The translations under genes and the position numbers were made by a program. A stretch of 64,000 nt of DNA from Leadbetterella sp964563435 (lineage in GTDB: Bacteria > Bacteroidota > Bacteroidia > Cytophagales > Spirosomataceae): assembly GCA_964563435.1 (NCBI GenBank), contig CAZLXI010000015.1:1-64000 (forward strand), in the 5' to 3' direction. Each line of letters begins with the position of its first letter. The first letter of the stretch is position 1. The notes under the pieces were generated by a model that was given only the letters and a program-made list of their open reading frames with translations, searched no databases and was not told the origin of the DNA. Positions 17,048 through 26,137 of the stretch are shown one piece after another.

Positions 17048-17866
17048 TTATTTTAAATTATTCAAAGTTTTTCTTACTTCATCTTTTACAATCGGGTCAA
17101 TATTCTCTTCCAGCAGCTCATTCAGTAGGGCTTTGGCGTCTTCCGTTTTACTTAATTCAATATAGCTATATGCCAGCCCGATCTTGCCGTCAATATTATT
17201 TTTGTCAATACGCAGAACCTCCTTAAAGCGCTCGGCCGCCTTATCAAACTGCCCCGACTGCATGGAAAGTTTTCCCAGGCTGATGATGGCCGGCAGGTAA
17301 TTGGGCTGCTGGTCCAGCACCTCCCGCAGGATGTTAATGGCCCGCATAGGGTTAGCGGAGTTCACGTAGGTTAACGCCGTGTTGGTCCGGGCATGCAGGT
17401 TGGCCGGATCAAATTTCAAAGCCTGTGAATAAGATGCCCTGGTTTTTTCAGCCAGATCTTCTGCTTTAGCAGCATTTAAGGTCAGTGTGTAGGCCTGGAG
17501 ATAAGCGTCTCCTGATCTCAGCCAGTTTTCTGTGCCGGGATTGCTGATGGCGATCTGCTCAAAGTAATAGGCTGAGCTGTCAAAAACAGATGCTTTGTAA
17601 AACATCTCGCCCAGTTCCCTGTAAGCATTTAAAGGATTGGCGTCTGTGGCATACTTCCGCCGGATCTCAACGGCCATCTGAGCGGCCTGCGGGTTCATCA
17701 TGTGTGTATTCTCTCCCCCTTTTGCCTCGGGGGTATCAGAAGAAACGGCCTTAACCTCATCTTTCACTACCGTCTTGGGCCTGCTTATCAAAAAAGCAAA
17801 GCACAGCAGCGCCACCCCTAAAAGGATCAGGAAATGCAATCCGGGACTAAGGCCGTTTTTCATCAT
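17048..17866 (-). CDS. Membrane-anchored TPR protein
   Basis: 272 residues. One N-terminal membrane span (about residues 10-27) and a charged linker precede about five tetratricopeptide-like repeats. Examples are 'AYRELGEMFYKASVFDSSAYYFEQ', shown here only in outline, 'NLHARTNTALTYVNSANPM' and 'IISLGKLSMQSGQFDKAAERF'. TPRs mediate protein contacts, and the anchor places them in the periplasm. The gene's ATG shares one base with the HU stop (TAATG), so the two are co-translated. Confidence 0.8.
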   Translation of the reverse strand: MMKNGLSPGLHFLILLGVALLCFAFLISRPKTVVKDEVKAVSSDTPEAKGGENTHMMNPQAAQMAVEIRRKYATDANPLNAYRELGEMFYKASVFDSSAYYFEQIAISNPGTENWLRSGDAYLQAYTLTLNAAKAEDLAEKTRASYSQALKFDPANLHARTNTALTYVNSANPMRAINILREVLDQQPNYLPAIISLGKLSMQSGQFDKAAERFKEVLRIDKNNIDGKIGLAYSYIELSKTEDAKALLNELLEENIDPIVKDEVRKTLNNLK

Positions 17867-18153
17867 TAAATCTTCACATTCTTTTTAACTTCCTCCACAA
17901 ACTCCTTGGAAGGTTTGAAGCTCGGAATAAAATGAGCAGGTACGGTAACCGTGGTTTTCTTGGAAATGTTACGCGCCTTTTTCTCTGCCCTTTTCTTATT
18001 GACGAAACTACCGAATCCTCTTACATAAATAGCCTCGCCTCCTGATAATTGTTCTTTTACTGTTTCGAAAAACGCCTCTATCGTCGCTGATGTGGCAGCT
18101 TTATCTACTCCCGTTTTTTCCGAAATAATTGAAATTACCTCTGCTTTCGTCAC
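17866..18153 (-). CDS. HU/IHF-family DNA-binding protein
   Basis: A 95-residue nucleoid protein that bends DNA. It starts 'MTKAEVISIISEKTGVDK'. The DNA-binding arm signature 'VRGFGSFVNKKRAEKKARN' and the proline-tipped arm around 'TVTVPAHFIPSFKPSKEF' are intact. Transcription begins about 60 bases upstream from a -7 box at 18219-18226, with an AT-rich divergent region separating it from mutY. Confidence 0.93.
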   Translation of the reverse strand: MTKAEVISIISEKTGVDKAATSATIEAFFETVKEQLSGGEAIYVRGFGSFVNKKRAEKKARNISKKTTVTVPAHFIPSFKPSKEFVEEVKKNVKI

Positions 18154-18218
18154 GATTAAAATTATTTAAAAGTTAAAAAAAATACGATTACTTTTACCTT
18201 CAGATATTGATAAGATTG

Positions 18219-18226
18219 CAAAGATA
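18219..18226 (-). promoter_or_regulatory. -7 promoter box of the HU-TPR operon
   Basis: Minus strand TATCTTTG, exact match; a TTG about 21 bases upstream fits the -33 element. Confidence 0.6.
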
Positions 18227-18333
18227 ATTTATTGGCCTTAATACGCACAATATTTATCATCTTTTTTAAAATAAATATTTAATTATAAAGCAGTTAAGAA
18301 GCCCCTTTCGGGGGTATTCCCGACAATCAACGA

Positions 18334-19359
18334 ATGATTCAAAATAAAATAATATCGTGGTATCTGAAGAACAAGAGAACTTTACCCTGGCGAAATACAC
18401 AAAATCCATATTTTATTTGGCTTTCTGAAATTATCCTTCAACAGACCCGGGTGGCCCAGGGCCTGCCTTATTACGAAAAATTTACGGAAAAATACCCTAC
18501 CGTATTTGATCTGGCCAACGCCGGTGAGGAAGAGGTTTTAAGACTATGGCAGGGACTGGGTTATTATTCAAGAGGCAGAAACCTCCATGCCACCGCCCGG
18601 TACATTGCGTATGAATGCGCGGGCAGATTTCCAGACTCCTTCAGCGGCCTCGTCCGCCTCAAAGGAATAGGCAACTATACCGCCGCGGCCATTGCTTCGT
18701 TCGCCTTCAGGGAAAAAGTTCCGGCCATTGACGGAAACGTCGTTCGGGTGATCACAAGGTTATATAATATTGACAAGCCCGTAGATACCCCTGCCACCCT
18801 GCAGGAGATCGGGCAGATCTCCCTTGGTCTGATCTCCACTGTGGAGCCGGACCTCTACAACCAGGCCATGATGGAGTTCGGGGCCATACTTTGCACTCCC
18901 AAAAATCCGAAATGCGACATCTGCCCTGTACAAACGGAGTGCCTCTCTTTTCCGCAGAAAGACCTTCTCCGCATTCCGTATAAATCCAAAAAAACCAGGG
19001 TACTTGAACGCACCCTCCACTACCTGGTATTCAAACACCGGGGCAGTTTCTTTATGAAACAGCGAACCGGCTCTGACATCTGGCAAAACCTTTTCGATTT
19101 TCCTGAAGCGGAACCGGGGGAGATCCCCGCCCTGCTCCAAAGCCTGAACGCCGGGTCTGTGCATACCTCCCCGCCGATAACCCATATTCTGTCACACAGA
19201 AAGCTGACCATATTCTTTACCCGCTGCACCCTGCAGGATAAAAGCATACCATTACAAGGAGCCTGGTTTACACCGGAAGAAGCGGAAAAGCTGCCGAAGC
19301 CGAAGGTGATCGTGGATTTTTTCTCACAGATGGCACGGACTTACACAGATAAAAAGTGA
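18334..19359 (+). CDS. mutY: Adenine DNA glycosylase
   Basis: Removes adenine mispaired with 8-oxoguanine. Catalytic E32 ('SEIILQQTRV') and D133 ('AIDGNVVRV') are present, as is the helix-hairpin-helix 'LKGIGNYTAAAI' (109-120). The 4Fe-4S cluster ligands are C187, C194, C197 and C203 with the standard 6-2-5 spacing. The C-terminal third is the NUDIX-like 8-oxoG reader. The last eight residues (QMARTYTD) are encoded by one arm of an inverted repeat, so the C-terminus has been rewritten by a repeat element. Confidence 0.96.
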   Translation: MIQNKIISWYLKNKRTLPWRNTQNPYFIWLSEIILQQTRVAQGLPYYEKFTEKYPTVFDLANAGEEEVLRLWQGLGYYSRGRNLHATARYIAYECAGRFPDSFSGLVRLKGIGNYTAAAIASFAFREKVPAIDGNVVRVITRLYNIDKPVDTPATLQEIGQISLGLISTVEPDLYNQAMMEFGAILCTPKNPKCDICPVQTECLSFPQKDLLRIPYKSKKTRVLERTLHYLVFKHRGSFFMKQRTGSDIWQNLFDFPEAEPGEIPALLQSLNAGSVHTSPPITHILSHRKLTIFFTRCTLQDKSIPLQGAWFTPEEAEKLPKPKVIVDFFSQMARTYTDKK

Positions 19360-19508
19360 AACAGATGTGAATTCGCAAGCGTATGCTGCAAAGATTTAAA
19401 CAGAGGCAAAGTGATGGCTATCCACCCGCAAACCGTATGCCGTCTCGTAAAGCAGCAACACACATGAATAAAAAATCAAAGAAAATCTGTGTAAATCCGT
19501 GCCATCTG
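19327..19508 (+). repeat. Long-armed inverted repeat at the mutY/OmpA convergent junction
   Basis: Two 23-base arms (19327-19349 and 19486-19508) match as reverse complements at 22 of 23 positions and enclose about 136 bases without a supported gene. The arm sequence carries the words 'cacggatt-tacacaga', which I recall as a dispersed element in many bacterial genomes. The left arm overlaps the mutY C-terminus. The right arm ends seven bases before the stop of the OmpA-family gene. Confidence 0.8.
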
Positions 19509-19515
19509 CGAGCCA

Positions 19516-22026
19516 TCAAATCTTCTCCATCCTCAGCACCCGGAACTCCGTGCGCCGGTTCCGCGCATGCTCGCTCTCCGTGCACTGTACACCGTCACCG
19601 CACTTGTTCACCGGTTCCGATTCCCCCTTGCCCAGGGCTTTGATCCTTTCCTTATCTATATAACGGGTCAGGAAATTATGCACCTCCTTTGCCCGCCGTT
19701 CCGACAGAAGCCGGTTGGCCAATGCACTCCCCCTCGAATCGGTGTGTGAGGTTACCTCGATCACCATATCGGGATATTTCTTCATCACATCGGCCAGTTT
19801 CACCAGCTCATTACGGGCCGCCTGATTCAGCTTGTAATCGTCTGCCGCATAATAAATATTCTCCAGCCGTATGACGTCTCCCACCTTATACAGCTTACTG
19901 CTAAAAAGGCTGGCGCTGACCGGCCGGGTCACCTTCTTACCGAAAAGGGTCTTTTTTATCACCTTTCCGATCACATCCCGGCTTAAAGCGTAGCCGTCTT
20001 TCGCAGACACCAGCTCATAATCACATTCGAGGTCACGGATAAACTCCACGGTACCGTCACTTCTCGACATCATTTCCGCTACTTCCCCGTTACACTTGTT
20101 GATCCACCTGACCCTGGCTCCTGCAATAGGGGTACCATTGCCATCGGTAATCACGGCACGAAACGACGTATTATGGCCCGAAGACCATTTATTGACCAGG
20201 CGCCCCTCACCGGTCTCAGCTCTGAGGGCATCGGCCACCGGCAGCACCGGTTCGATCTTCTCCAGCAAGACCACCAGGGTATCGGGTTCAAAATCAGAGG
20301 ATTCCATATTGGAAAACTTTACCGACCGGCTTTGGTAACCCTCCTCCTCAAAATCCAACACAAAGTGCTGGTCTGCCTCCAGGCATAAACCGGTCATTCC
20401 CTGCCGGCCCGTAGTGGTATAGGTCTCAGCGCCTGCAGTCTTGTACCCGAACCGTATATTTTCCAGCGGCTTATTATCCCGCTTGTCGCGCACTACCACC
20501 ACCAGGTCACGACACCCGTACATCGGACCGGTACGGGTAAACCGGTAGATATCATCGTCACTTCCGCCTCTTTTCCGGTTACTGCTGAAATAGCCGGTCT
20601 CCCGTTTACTGTCGGTTAAAATTCCGAAATCATCGTATTGGGAATTCAGGGGTGCTCCCAGGTTTCTGACCGGCGAGATCACCGCCCGGCTCACCGGGTC
20701 GATCTTCGTCATAAACAGGTCGAGCGAGCCGAGACCGGGCAGGCCGTCAGACGAAAAATAAAGATTGCCTGCATCGTCGAGAAACGGGAACAGCTCATCG
20801 CCCGGGGAGTTGATCCGGGGGCCCGCATTGACCGGAACACCCCACCGGCCATTGGCAAACACGACATAATAAATATCAGTACCGCCGAATCCGCCCGGCA
20901 TATCCGACACAAAAAACAGCAGGCTGCCGTCTTCGCTGATGGCCGGGTGTCCGCAGGAATACTCGTCACTGTTAAACGGAAGCGGCCGGATGTTCGCCCA
21001 GTCCTTCCCTTTCATCTCTGCCGAAAAAAGCTTAAGCCGTGTCACCTCTTCCCCCCTGATCTTTGACCATAGCGAAGTGTTTGAAGGGGGTGCGCTCCGG
21101 GTAAAAATGATCTTGTTCCCGTCATCATAAAATACGGTGGGCCCTTCATGATATTTGCTGTTGAGCTTTTTCGAAAAGTTGACAGACGGCACGGTCGGTG
21201 TTTCCTTATAGCCTGTGCTACCCGATATTTTTTCACTTCCGGTATGGCCAATGGTCGCAGCGTCATTGGAAGTAGGAGGGGTATAGTAGTCTTTTCCGAG
21301 CGGATCGCGGGCGTTGGGCGTTCCGTAAGGACTGGTATTGCTTCCACCCACCCCCAAAACCGCCGCAGAAGGCTCATCACTGTTCAGGAGTTTCTTATCT
21401 TCCACATAATACAGATCCAGAAAATTCGAATTATCCCAGTTAAACACCCTTTTAATACTCCGGGTTTGCGTGCGGCCCGATACAAAGACCAGTCCGTTTT
21501 TATAATACACCGGGCTAAACTCCGGGAAGCCGGAATTCAGGCCGATGTACTCGACCGTATAGCTACCCTGGTTTCGTAGCAGGGGCTCCGGCCGCGAATA
21601 CAGCCGGGCAAACTGCCGGCTCCGTTTGTCGCTCTCATTAAATTCCTGGTACTTCTCCCAGAAAAAGCGGGAGTCCTGGTACTTCCCCATGCCTGCCAGA
21701 ACCTGCGCATACCGCTTATAGGCATTCAGCTCTTCACCTCTCAAAACGGGAAGGGTCTGAAGGGCATCCCGGTAGATCCGCTCCGCATTGCTGTTATCCT
21801 TGGTAAAATAATAGGCCTCGGCCAGCCCCAACCGGGCTTTCAGCAGATCCTGAGGGCTCAGCTCTCCCGGCTTTCTCAGCAGATTTTCATAGGCATCAAT
21901 GGCTCCGGCATACGCTAAGCTTTTACTCAGCTCCTCTGCACGTTTCAGGCTTTTGGAAGCACCCTGAGCCCACGCAGGCCCCCCGCGGAATAGAAAAAAA
22001 ATAAGCAGGGGAACTACCAATCTCAT
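19516..22026 (-). CDS. PD40/OmpA-family outer-membrane-associated protein
   Basis: 836 residues. Signal peptide (ending 'GPAWAQ'), then about 140 residues of TPR-like helices, then a WD40-like PD40 beta-propeller ('GSLLFFVSDMPGGFGGTDIY', 'NLYFSSDGLPGLGSLDLF', 'TGYFSSNRKRGGSDDDIYRF'). A carboxypeptidase-regulatory-like beta domain follows, and a C-terminal OmpA peptidoglycan-binding domain with 'SHTDSRGSALANRLLSERRA' and 'HARNRRTEFRV'. The architecture is that of PorE-like proteins, which link type IX secretion or gliding machinery to the cell wall, but no porP/sprF neighbour is seen, so that role is not supported by context. Confidence 0.85.
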   Translation of the reverse strand: MRLVVPLLIFFLFRGGPAWAQGASKSLKRAEELSKSLAYAGAIDAYENLLRKPGELSPQDLLKARLGLAEAYYFTKDNSNAERIYRDALQTLPVLRGEELNAYKRYAQVLAGMGKYQDSRFFWEKYQEFNESDKRSRQFARLYSRPEPLLRNQGSYTVEYIGLNSGFPEFSPVYYKNGLVFVSGRTQTRSIKRVFNWDNSNFLDLYYVEDKKLLNSDEPSAAVLGVGGSNTSPYGTPNARDPLGKDYYTPPTSNDAATIGHTGSEKISGSTGYKETPTVPSVNFSKKLNSKYHEGPTVFYDDGNKIIFTRSAPPSNTSLWSKIRGEEVTRLKLFSAEMKGKDWANIRPLPFNSDEYSCGHPAISEDGSLLFFVSDMPGGFGGTDIYYVVFANGRWGVPVNAGPRINSPGDELFPFLDDAGNLYFSSDGLPGLGSLDLFMTKIDPVSRAVISPVRNLGAPLNSQYDDFGILTDSKRETGYFSSNRKRGGSDDDIYRFTRTGPMYGCRDLVVVVRDKRDNKPLENIRFGYKTAGAETYTTTGRQGMTGLCLEADQHFVLDFEEEGYQSRSVKFSNMESSDFEPDTLVVLLEKIEPVLPVADALRAETGEGRLVNKWSSGHNTSFRAVITDGNGTPIAGARVRWINKCNGEVAEMMSRSDGTVEFIRDLECDYELVSAKDGYALSRDVIGKVIKKTLFGKKVTRPVSASLFSSKLYKVGDVIRLENIYYAADDYKLNQAARNELVKLADVMKKYPDMVIEVTSHTDSRGSALANRLLSERRAKEVHNFLTRYIDKERIKALGKGESEPVNKCGDGVQCTESEHARNRRTEFRVLRMEKI

Positions 22027-22192
22027 TTACTGAAATGTAAAATTCTCAAAATAAATTTACAGCAAAAATCATGCCTTGCGCACCAAATCCAGGCCCTGAA
22101 AATACACCCGGCAAGACAGTTCCCGTATATTTGGCTAAACCTGTTCCCACCAACGCCTTTTTTAGCGATATTTGCCCAAAAATACTATCCGA

Positions 22193-23539
22193 TTGAAACT
22201 TTGGCAGAAAGACGGCTCCCGGCCGACCAACCGGCTGATTGAATCTTTTACCGTGGGAAAAGACAGGGAACTGGACGTGTTGCTGGCCCCCTTTGATCTT
22301 CTCGGCTCCATGGCCCATTCCATTATGCTCGAAAAGGCGGGCCTGCTCGAAAGCCATGAGCTGAAGCAGATCCTGGAAGAATGTACCCGGATTTTCCGGG
22401 AAGAAATAGAGACCGGCCGCTTTGAGATCGCAGAAGGAATAGAAGATGTCCATTCCCAGATCGAGTTTATGCTCACACAGCGTATAGGCGACACCGGTAA
22501 AAAGATCCACAGCGGAAGATCACGGAACGACCAGGTGCTGACAGACCTGAAAATGTACTTCCGGGACCGGATCGGGATCATCGTCAACCAGGTCTCGAAG
22601 CTTTTTGCCACCCTTCAGAAACGAAGCGAAGAGCATAAGAACGATCTCCTTCCCGGCTATACCCACCTGCAGATCGCCATGCCTTCATCGTTCGGCCTCT
22701 GGTTCGGCGCCTATGCCGAAAGCCTGGTGGATGACCTTACAGTGCTGCAGGGCGTTTACAGGATTATCAACAAAAATCCGCTGGGATCCGGGGCCGGATA
22801 CGGCTCGGGGTTTCCGCTCGACAGAAAATATACGACCGAACTGCTGGGTTTTGATGACCTGAATTACAATGTGGTCTACGCCCAGATGACCCGGGGGAAA
22901 ACGGAATTTGCCCTGGCCCAGTCACTGGGGTTATTTGCCGCCACCCTTTCGCGGCTAGCCATGGACGTCTGCCTATACAATAGCCAGAACTTCGGCTTTT
23001 TGCTGCTCCCGGAAGAAATGACCACCGGCTCCAGCATCATGCCCCACAAAAAGAACCCGGATGTAGCGGAGATACTGCGCGGAAAAACCAACCGGCTGAA
23101 AGGCCTGGCCAACGAGATCGCTTTTGTTCAGTCCAATCTCCCTTCAGGCTACCACCGCGAATTCCAGATCATCAAGGAGATACTGCTTCCGGCACTCGAT
23201 GAATTTTCGGAATGCCTCGAGATCGCCGAATTTATGGCCTCTCACCTGCGTGTAAAGCCCGGTATCCTGGAAGATCCGAAGTTTGACCTGCTCTTCAGCG
23301 TGGAAAATGTAAACCGGAAGGTAGTGGAAGGAATACCTTTCCGTGACGCCTACCGTACCGTGGGCAATGAGATCGAGAACGGCAGTTATGTGCCCCTCCG
23401 AAATCTGAACCATACCCTACTGGGGAGCATCGGAAACCCGGCAAACGCAGAGATTAAGGCCGCAATGGACCAGGTTATTTCCGGTTTTCATTTTGACAAG
23501 ACACACGCCGCTTACGAAAAACTACTTAATTGGGAATAA
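22193..23539 (+). CDS. argH: Argininosuccinate lyase
   Basis: Splits argininosuccinate into arginine and fumarate. I set the start at TTG 22193, which yields the family's standard beginning MKLWQKDG; the earlier TTG at 22172 adds seven unrelated residues and overlaps a near-consensus -7 box (GATATTTG, 22167-22174) that lies 18 bases before 22193. The fumarase-superfamily signature 'GSSIMPHKKNPD' and the 'HSGRSRNDQV' loop are intact. 448 residues. The stop is directly adjacent to the stop of the converging prenyl synthase gene (no bases between). Confidence 0.95.
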   Translation: MKLWQKDGSRPTNRLIESFTVGKDRELDVLLAPFDLLGSMAHSIMLEKAGLLESHELKQILEECTRIFREEIETGRFEIAEGIEDVHSQIEFMLTQRIGDTGKKIHSGRSRNDQVLTDLKMYFRDRIGIIVNQVSKLFATLQKRSEEHKNDLLPGYTHLQIAMPSSFGLWFGAYAESLVDDLTVLQGVYRIINKNPLGSGAGYGSGFPLDRKYTTELLGFDDLNYNVVYAQMTRGKTEFALAQSLGLFAATLSRLAMDVCLYNSQNFGFLLLPEEMTTGSSIMPHKKNPDVAEILRGKTNRLKGLANEIAFVQSNLPSGYHREFQIIKEILLPALDEFSECLEIAEFMASHLRVKPGILEDPKFDLLFSVENVNRKVVEGIPFRDAYRTVGNEIENGSYVPLRNLNHTLLGSIGNPANAEIKAAMDQVISGFHFDKTHAAYEKLLNWE

Positions 23540-24514
23540 TTACTTCTTCCTGTCAATAGTAAACTGCACCAGGCCTCTCAGCGAAGTCTTATACTCGCTT
23601 TCCGGGAAGCTGCTCATGATCTCAAACGCCTCATCCACATACTTTTGCATCACCTTCGTGGCATATTCCAGCCCGCCCGACTCCTTCACGAAATCGATGA
23701 CCTCCGACACCTTCTCGGGTTTATTGGAATGATTCTTTATTAAATTAATGATGTGTCTCTTCGTACTCCATGCAGCTTTATTCAGCGCAAAGATCAGGGG
23801 AAGGGTCATCTTCTTTTCCTTGATATCAATACCGGTGGGCTTACCGATCTCATCCGTACCGAAATCAAAAAGGTCATCCTTGATCTGAAAGGCCATCCCG
23901 ATCTTTTCGCCCAAAAGGCGTGCCTTCTCCACATCTGCCGGATCGCGTTCGGCCGATGCCGCACCCACAGCACAGCAGGCAGCGATCAGCGTGGCGGTCT
24001 TTTGCCGGATCACTTCGTAATATACCTCCTCTGTAATATCCAGCTTTCTTGCCTTCTCAATCTGAAGAAGCTCACCTTCACTCATTTCACGCACTGCGGT
24101 AGACACGAGCTTCAGCAATTCGAAATCCTCATTATCCACACTCAGCAGCAAACCCTTCGCCAGAAGATAGTCTCCTACCAGCACCGCTATTTTATTCTTC
24201 CATAAAGCGTTAACTGAAAAGAACCCCCGCCGGTAATTGGCCTCATCCACCACGTCGTCATGTACCAGCGTAGCCGTATGAAGCAGCTCGATCAGGGCAG
24301 CACCTCTGTAAGTAGACTCCCGGATCCCCCCCAATGCTCCGGCAGTGAGAAACACAAACATCGGCCGTATCTGTTTCCCCTTCCGGTGGATAATATACTT
24401 CATGATCTGATCAAGAAGCATAACGTGGGTTTTCATGGATTTCCGGAACTTCTTCTCAAAACTCTTCATTTCCTCCACAATGGGAGCCTGGATGGCATCA
24501 ATAGTAATGGGCAT
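23540..24514 (-). CDS. Polyprenyl diphosphate synthase
   Basis: Chain-elongating trans-isoprenyl diphosphate synthase, likely making the octa- or heptaprenyl side chain of menaquinone. The first aspartate-rich motif is in 'LVHDDVVDEANYRRG' and the second in 'FQIKDDLFDFG'. The start is placed at ATG 24514 (MPITIDAIQAP), the usual beginning of this family in Bacteroidota. ATGs at 24526 and 24577 are also in frame but add an unconserved leader. 324 residues. Chain length cannot be assigned reliably without comparing residues before the first motif. Confidence 0.88.
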   Translation of the reverse strand: MPITIDAIQAPIVEEMKSFEKKFRKSMKTHVMLLDQIMKYIIHRKGKQIRPMFVFLTAGALGGIRESTYRGAALIELLHTATLVHDDVVDEANYRRGFFSVNALWKNKIAVLVGDYLLAKGLLLSVDNEDFELLKLVSTAVREMSEGELLQIEKARKLDITEEVYYEVIRQKTATLIAACCAVGAASAERDPADVEKARLLGEKIGMAFQIKDDLFDFGTDEIGKPTGIDIKEKKMTLPLIFALNKAAWSTKRHIINLIKNHSNKPEKVSEVIDFVKESGGLEYATKVMQKYVDEAFEIMSSFPESEYKTSLRGLVQFTIDRKK

Positions 24515-24727
24515 AGGAGCCTGCATACGTAAGGTTTCGTGAAAATGCAGGCACAAACTTATCGATTTATTGTTCAAATACCTAATAAGCAGGCAAATTA
24601 ACTTAGCCTCTAAAAACCCCGGGAAGTTCTTGATTTTTCGGCCAAAAACTCCTATCTTGGCATCAAATATTAACTTATTTTAATATTTTAAAGATTTTTT
24701 CCTGACAAATTTAGCGATCAAAATATA

Positions 24728-24754
24728 CCCGACTCTTCGTCGGGTTTTATTTTT
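24728..24754 (+). terminator. Terminator-like hairpin just before hisH
   Basis: Perfect six-base stem (CCCGAC/GTCGGG, five-base loop) followed by TTTTATTTTT. It stands 21 bases before hisH with no plus-strand gene upstream, and its T-tract overlaps a -7 box. See findings. Confidence 0.55.
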
Positions 24755-24755
24755 G
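24748..24755 (+). promoter_or_regulatory. -7 promoter box of the hisH-hisA-hisF operon
   Basis: TATTTTTG, exact TAnnTTTG match, 19 bases before the hisH ATG. It overlaps the T-tract of a hairpin. Confidence 0.5.
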
Positions 24756-24774
24756 CTCACATATACTGACACCC

Positions 24775-25371
24775 ATGAAGGTTCCCGAAGTAGCAATTAT
24801 CAAATACAATGCAGGTAACATCCGCTCGGTTATGATCGCCCTGGAAAGGCTCGGCGTGAACAGCGTGCTGACCGATGACCCCGATGAGCTCATCGGGGCG
24901 AAAAGAATCATTTTTCCCGGAGTAGGAGAAGCAGGAACAGCTATGAAGAGCCTTCGGCAGAAAGAGCTCGACCGGCTCATTCCCACCCTCACGCAACCTT
25001 TCCTCGGCACCTGCGTGGGCATGCAGCTGCTCTGCCGCCATTCCGAAGAAAGCGATACCCCCTGCCTGGGGATTTTTGACCTGGAAGTAAAGCGGTTTAT
25101 CCCTTCCGCAGGCGAAAAGATTCCTCAAACGGGGTGGAACCGGATATCGCGGTACGGTACGCCACTCTGTGACGGCCTGAAAGACGGCGCTTTCGTGTAT
25201 TACAATCACGGGTATTATGCCCCTTTAAGTCCGTATACGGTGGCCGAAACAGACTACATTCACCCCTATTCGGCCATCCTGCAAAAAGATAACTTTTATG
25301 CCTGCCAGTTCCATTCCGAAATCAGCGGCGCCGTAGGTGAGCAGATTTTCCGAAACTTCCTTAAACTATAA
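24775..25371 (+). CDS. hisH: Imidazole glycerol phosphate synthase, glutaminase subunit
   Basis: Supplies ammonia to HisF in histidine synthesis. The glutamine-amidotransferase triad is visible: C80 in 'LGTCVGMQLL', then H180 and E182 in 'QFHSEISG' (serine replaces the usual proline between them). The oxyanion 'PGVGEAG' is intact. 198 residues, normal. It is first of hisH-hisA-hisF. The remaining his genes are not in the window, so the pathway is split in this genome or continues elsewhere. Confidence 0.95.
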   Translation: MKVPEVAIIKYNAGNIRSVMIALERLGVNSVLTDDPDELIGAKRIIFPGVGEAGTAMKSLRQKELDRLIPTLTQPFLGTCVGMQLLCRHSEESDTPCLGIFDLEVKRFIPSAGEKIPQTGWNRISRYGTPLCDGLKDGAFVYYNHGYYAPLSPYTVAETDYIHPYSAILQKDNFYACQFHSEISGAVGEQIFRNFLKL

Positions 25372-25411
25372 ATTATCAATTCATTAAACATTAACAATTA
25401 AGCATTAATTC

Positions 25412-26137
25412 ATGATCCGGATTATCCCCGCCATAGACATCATTGACGGAAAGTGTGTCAGGTTGACGCAGGGCGACTACGCCCAAAAAAAAGTTTATAA
25501 CGAAAACCCGCTGGAAGTGGCCCGGAGCTTCCAGGACGCCGGCATTCAGCGCCTGCACCTGGTAGACCTCGACGGCGCCCGCCAGAAGCGGATCATCAAT
25601 TATAAGGTACTGGAAACCATTGCCGCACAAACGCAGCTGGTGATCGACTTCGGCGGTGGTCTGCAATCGGATGAAGACCTTAGGATCGCCTTTGAATCCG
25701 GCGCCGCCCAGGTAACAGGCGGCAGCATTGCCGTAAAAGAGCCCCAAACCTTTCTCAGCTGGCTGGAAAAATACGGTAACGACAGGATCATCCTGGGCGC
25801 AGATGCGCGTGATGAAAAAATTGCCGTTTCGGGCTGGCAGGAGACCACCGGCATTTCCATCTTTGATTTCCTGGAAGAATATGTGGCAAAAGGCGTAAAA
25901 TACACCATCAGCACAGATGTAGCCAAAGACGGCCTTCTGCAGGGTCCTTCCACAGAACTTTATCGTAAAATAGGCGAAAAATTACCTGAACTATCCGTCA
26001 TCGCCAGTGGAGGAATAAGCACTATGGATGATATTTTTAACCTGAATGCTATGGAGATCTACGGAGTGATCGTTGGAAAAGCCATTTATGAGAACCGGAT
26101 ATCTCTGAAAGAAATAGAACAATTTTATGCTGACTAA
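25412..26137 (+). CDS. hisA: Phosphoribosyl-formimino-AICAR-ribotide isomerase
   Basis: TIM-barrel isomerase, fourth step of histidine synthesis. The catalytic aspartate pair is in 'IPAIDIIDGKCVRL' at the N-terminus and 'STDVAKDGLLQGPS' in the second half. The phosphate-binding 'IASGGIS' is present. 241 residues. It is separated from hisH by 40 AT-rich bases that hold a short 'ttaacaattaagcatta' simple repeat, and overlaps hisF by 11 bases. Confidence 0.95.
   Translation: MIRIIPAIDIIDGKCVRLTQGDYAQKKVYNENPLEVARSFQDAGIQRLHLVDLDGARQKRIINYKVLETIAAQTQLVIDFGGGLQSDEDLRIAFESGAAQVTGGSIAVKEPQTFLSWLEKYGNDRIILGADARDEKIAVSGWQETTGISIFDFLEEYVAKGVKYTISTDVAKDGLLQGPSTELYRKIGEKLPELSVIASGGISTMDDIFNLNAMEIYGVIVGKAIYENRISLKEIEQFYAD

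Noticed and set aside
19516..22026. Assigning the PD40/OmpA protein to the type IX secretion system as PorE
   Set aside because: No porP/sprF or other type IX genes are near, and the domain order is shared by several unrelated families.
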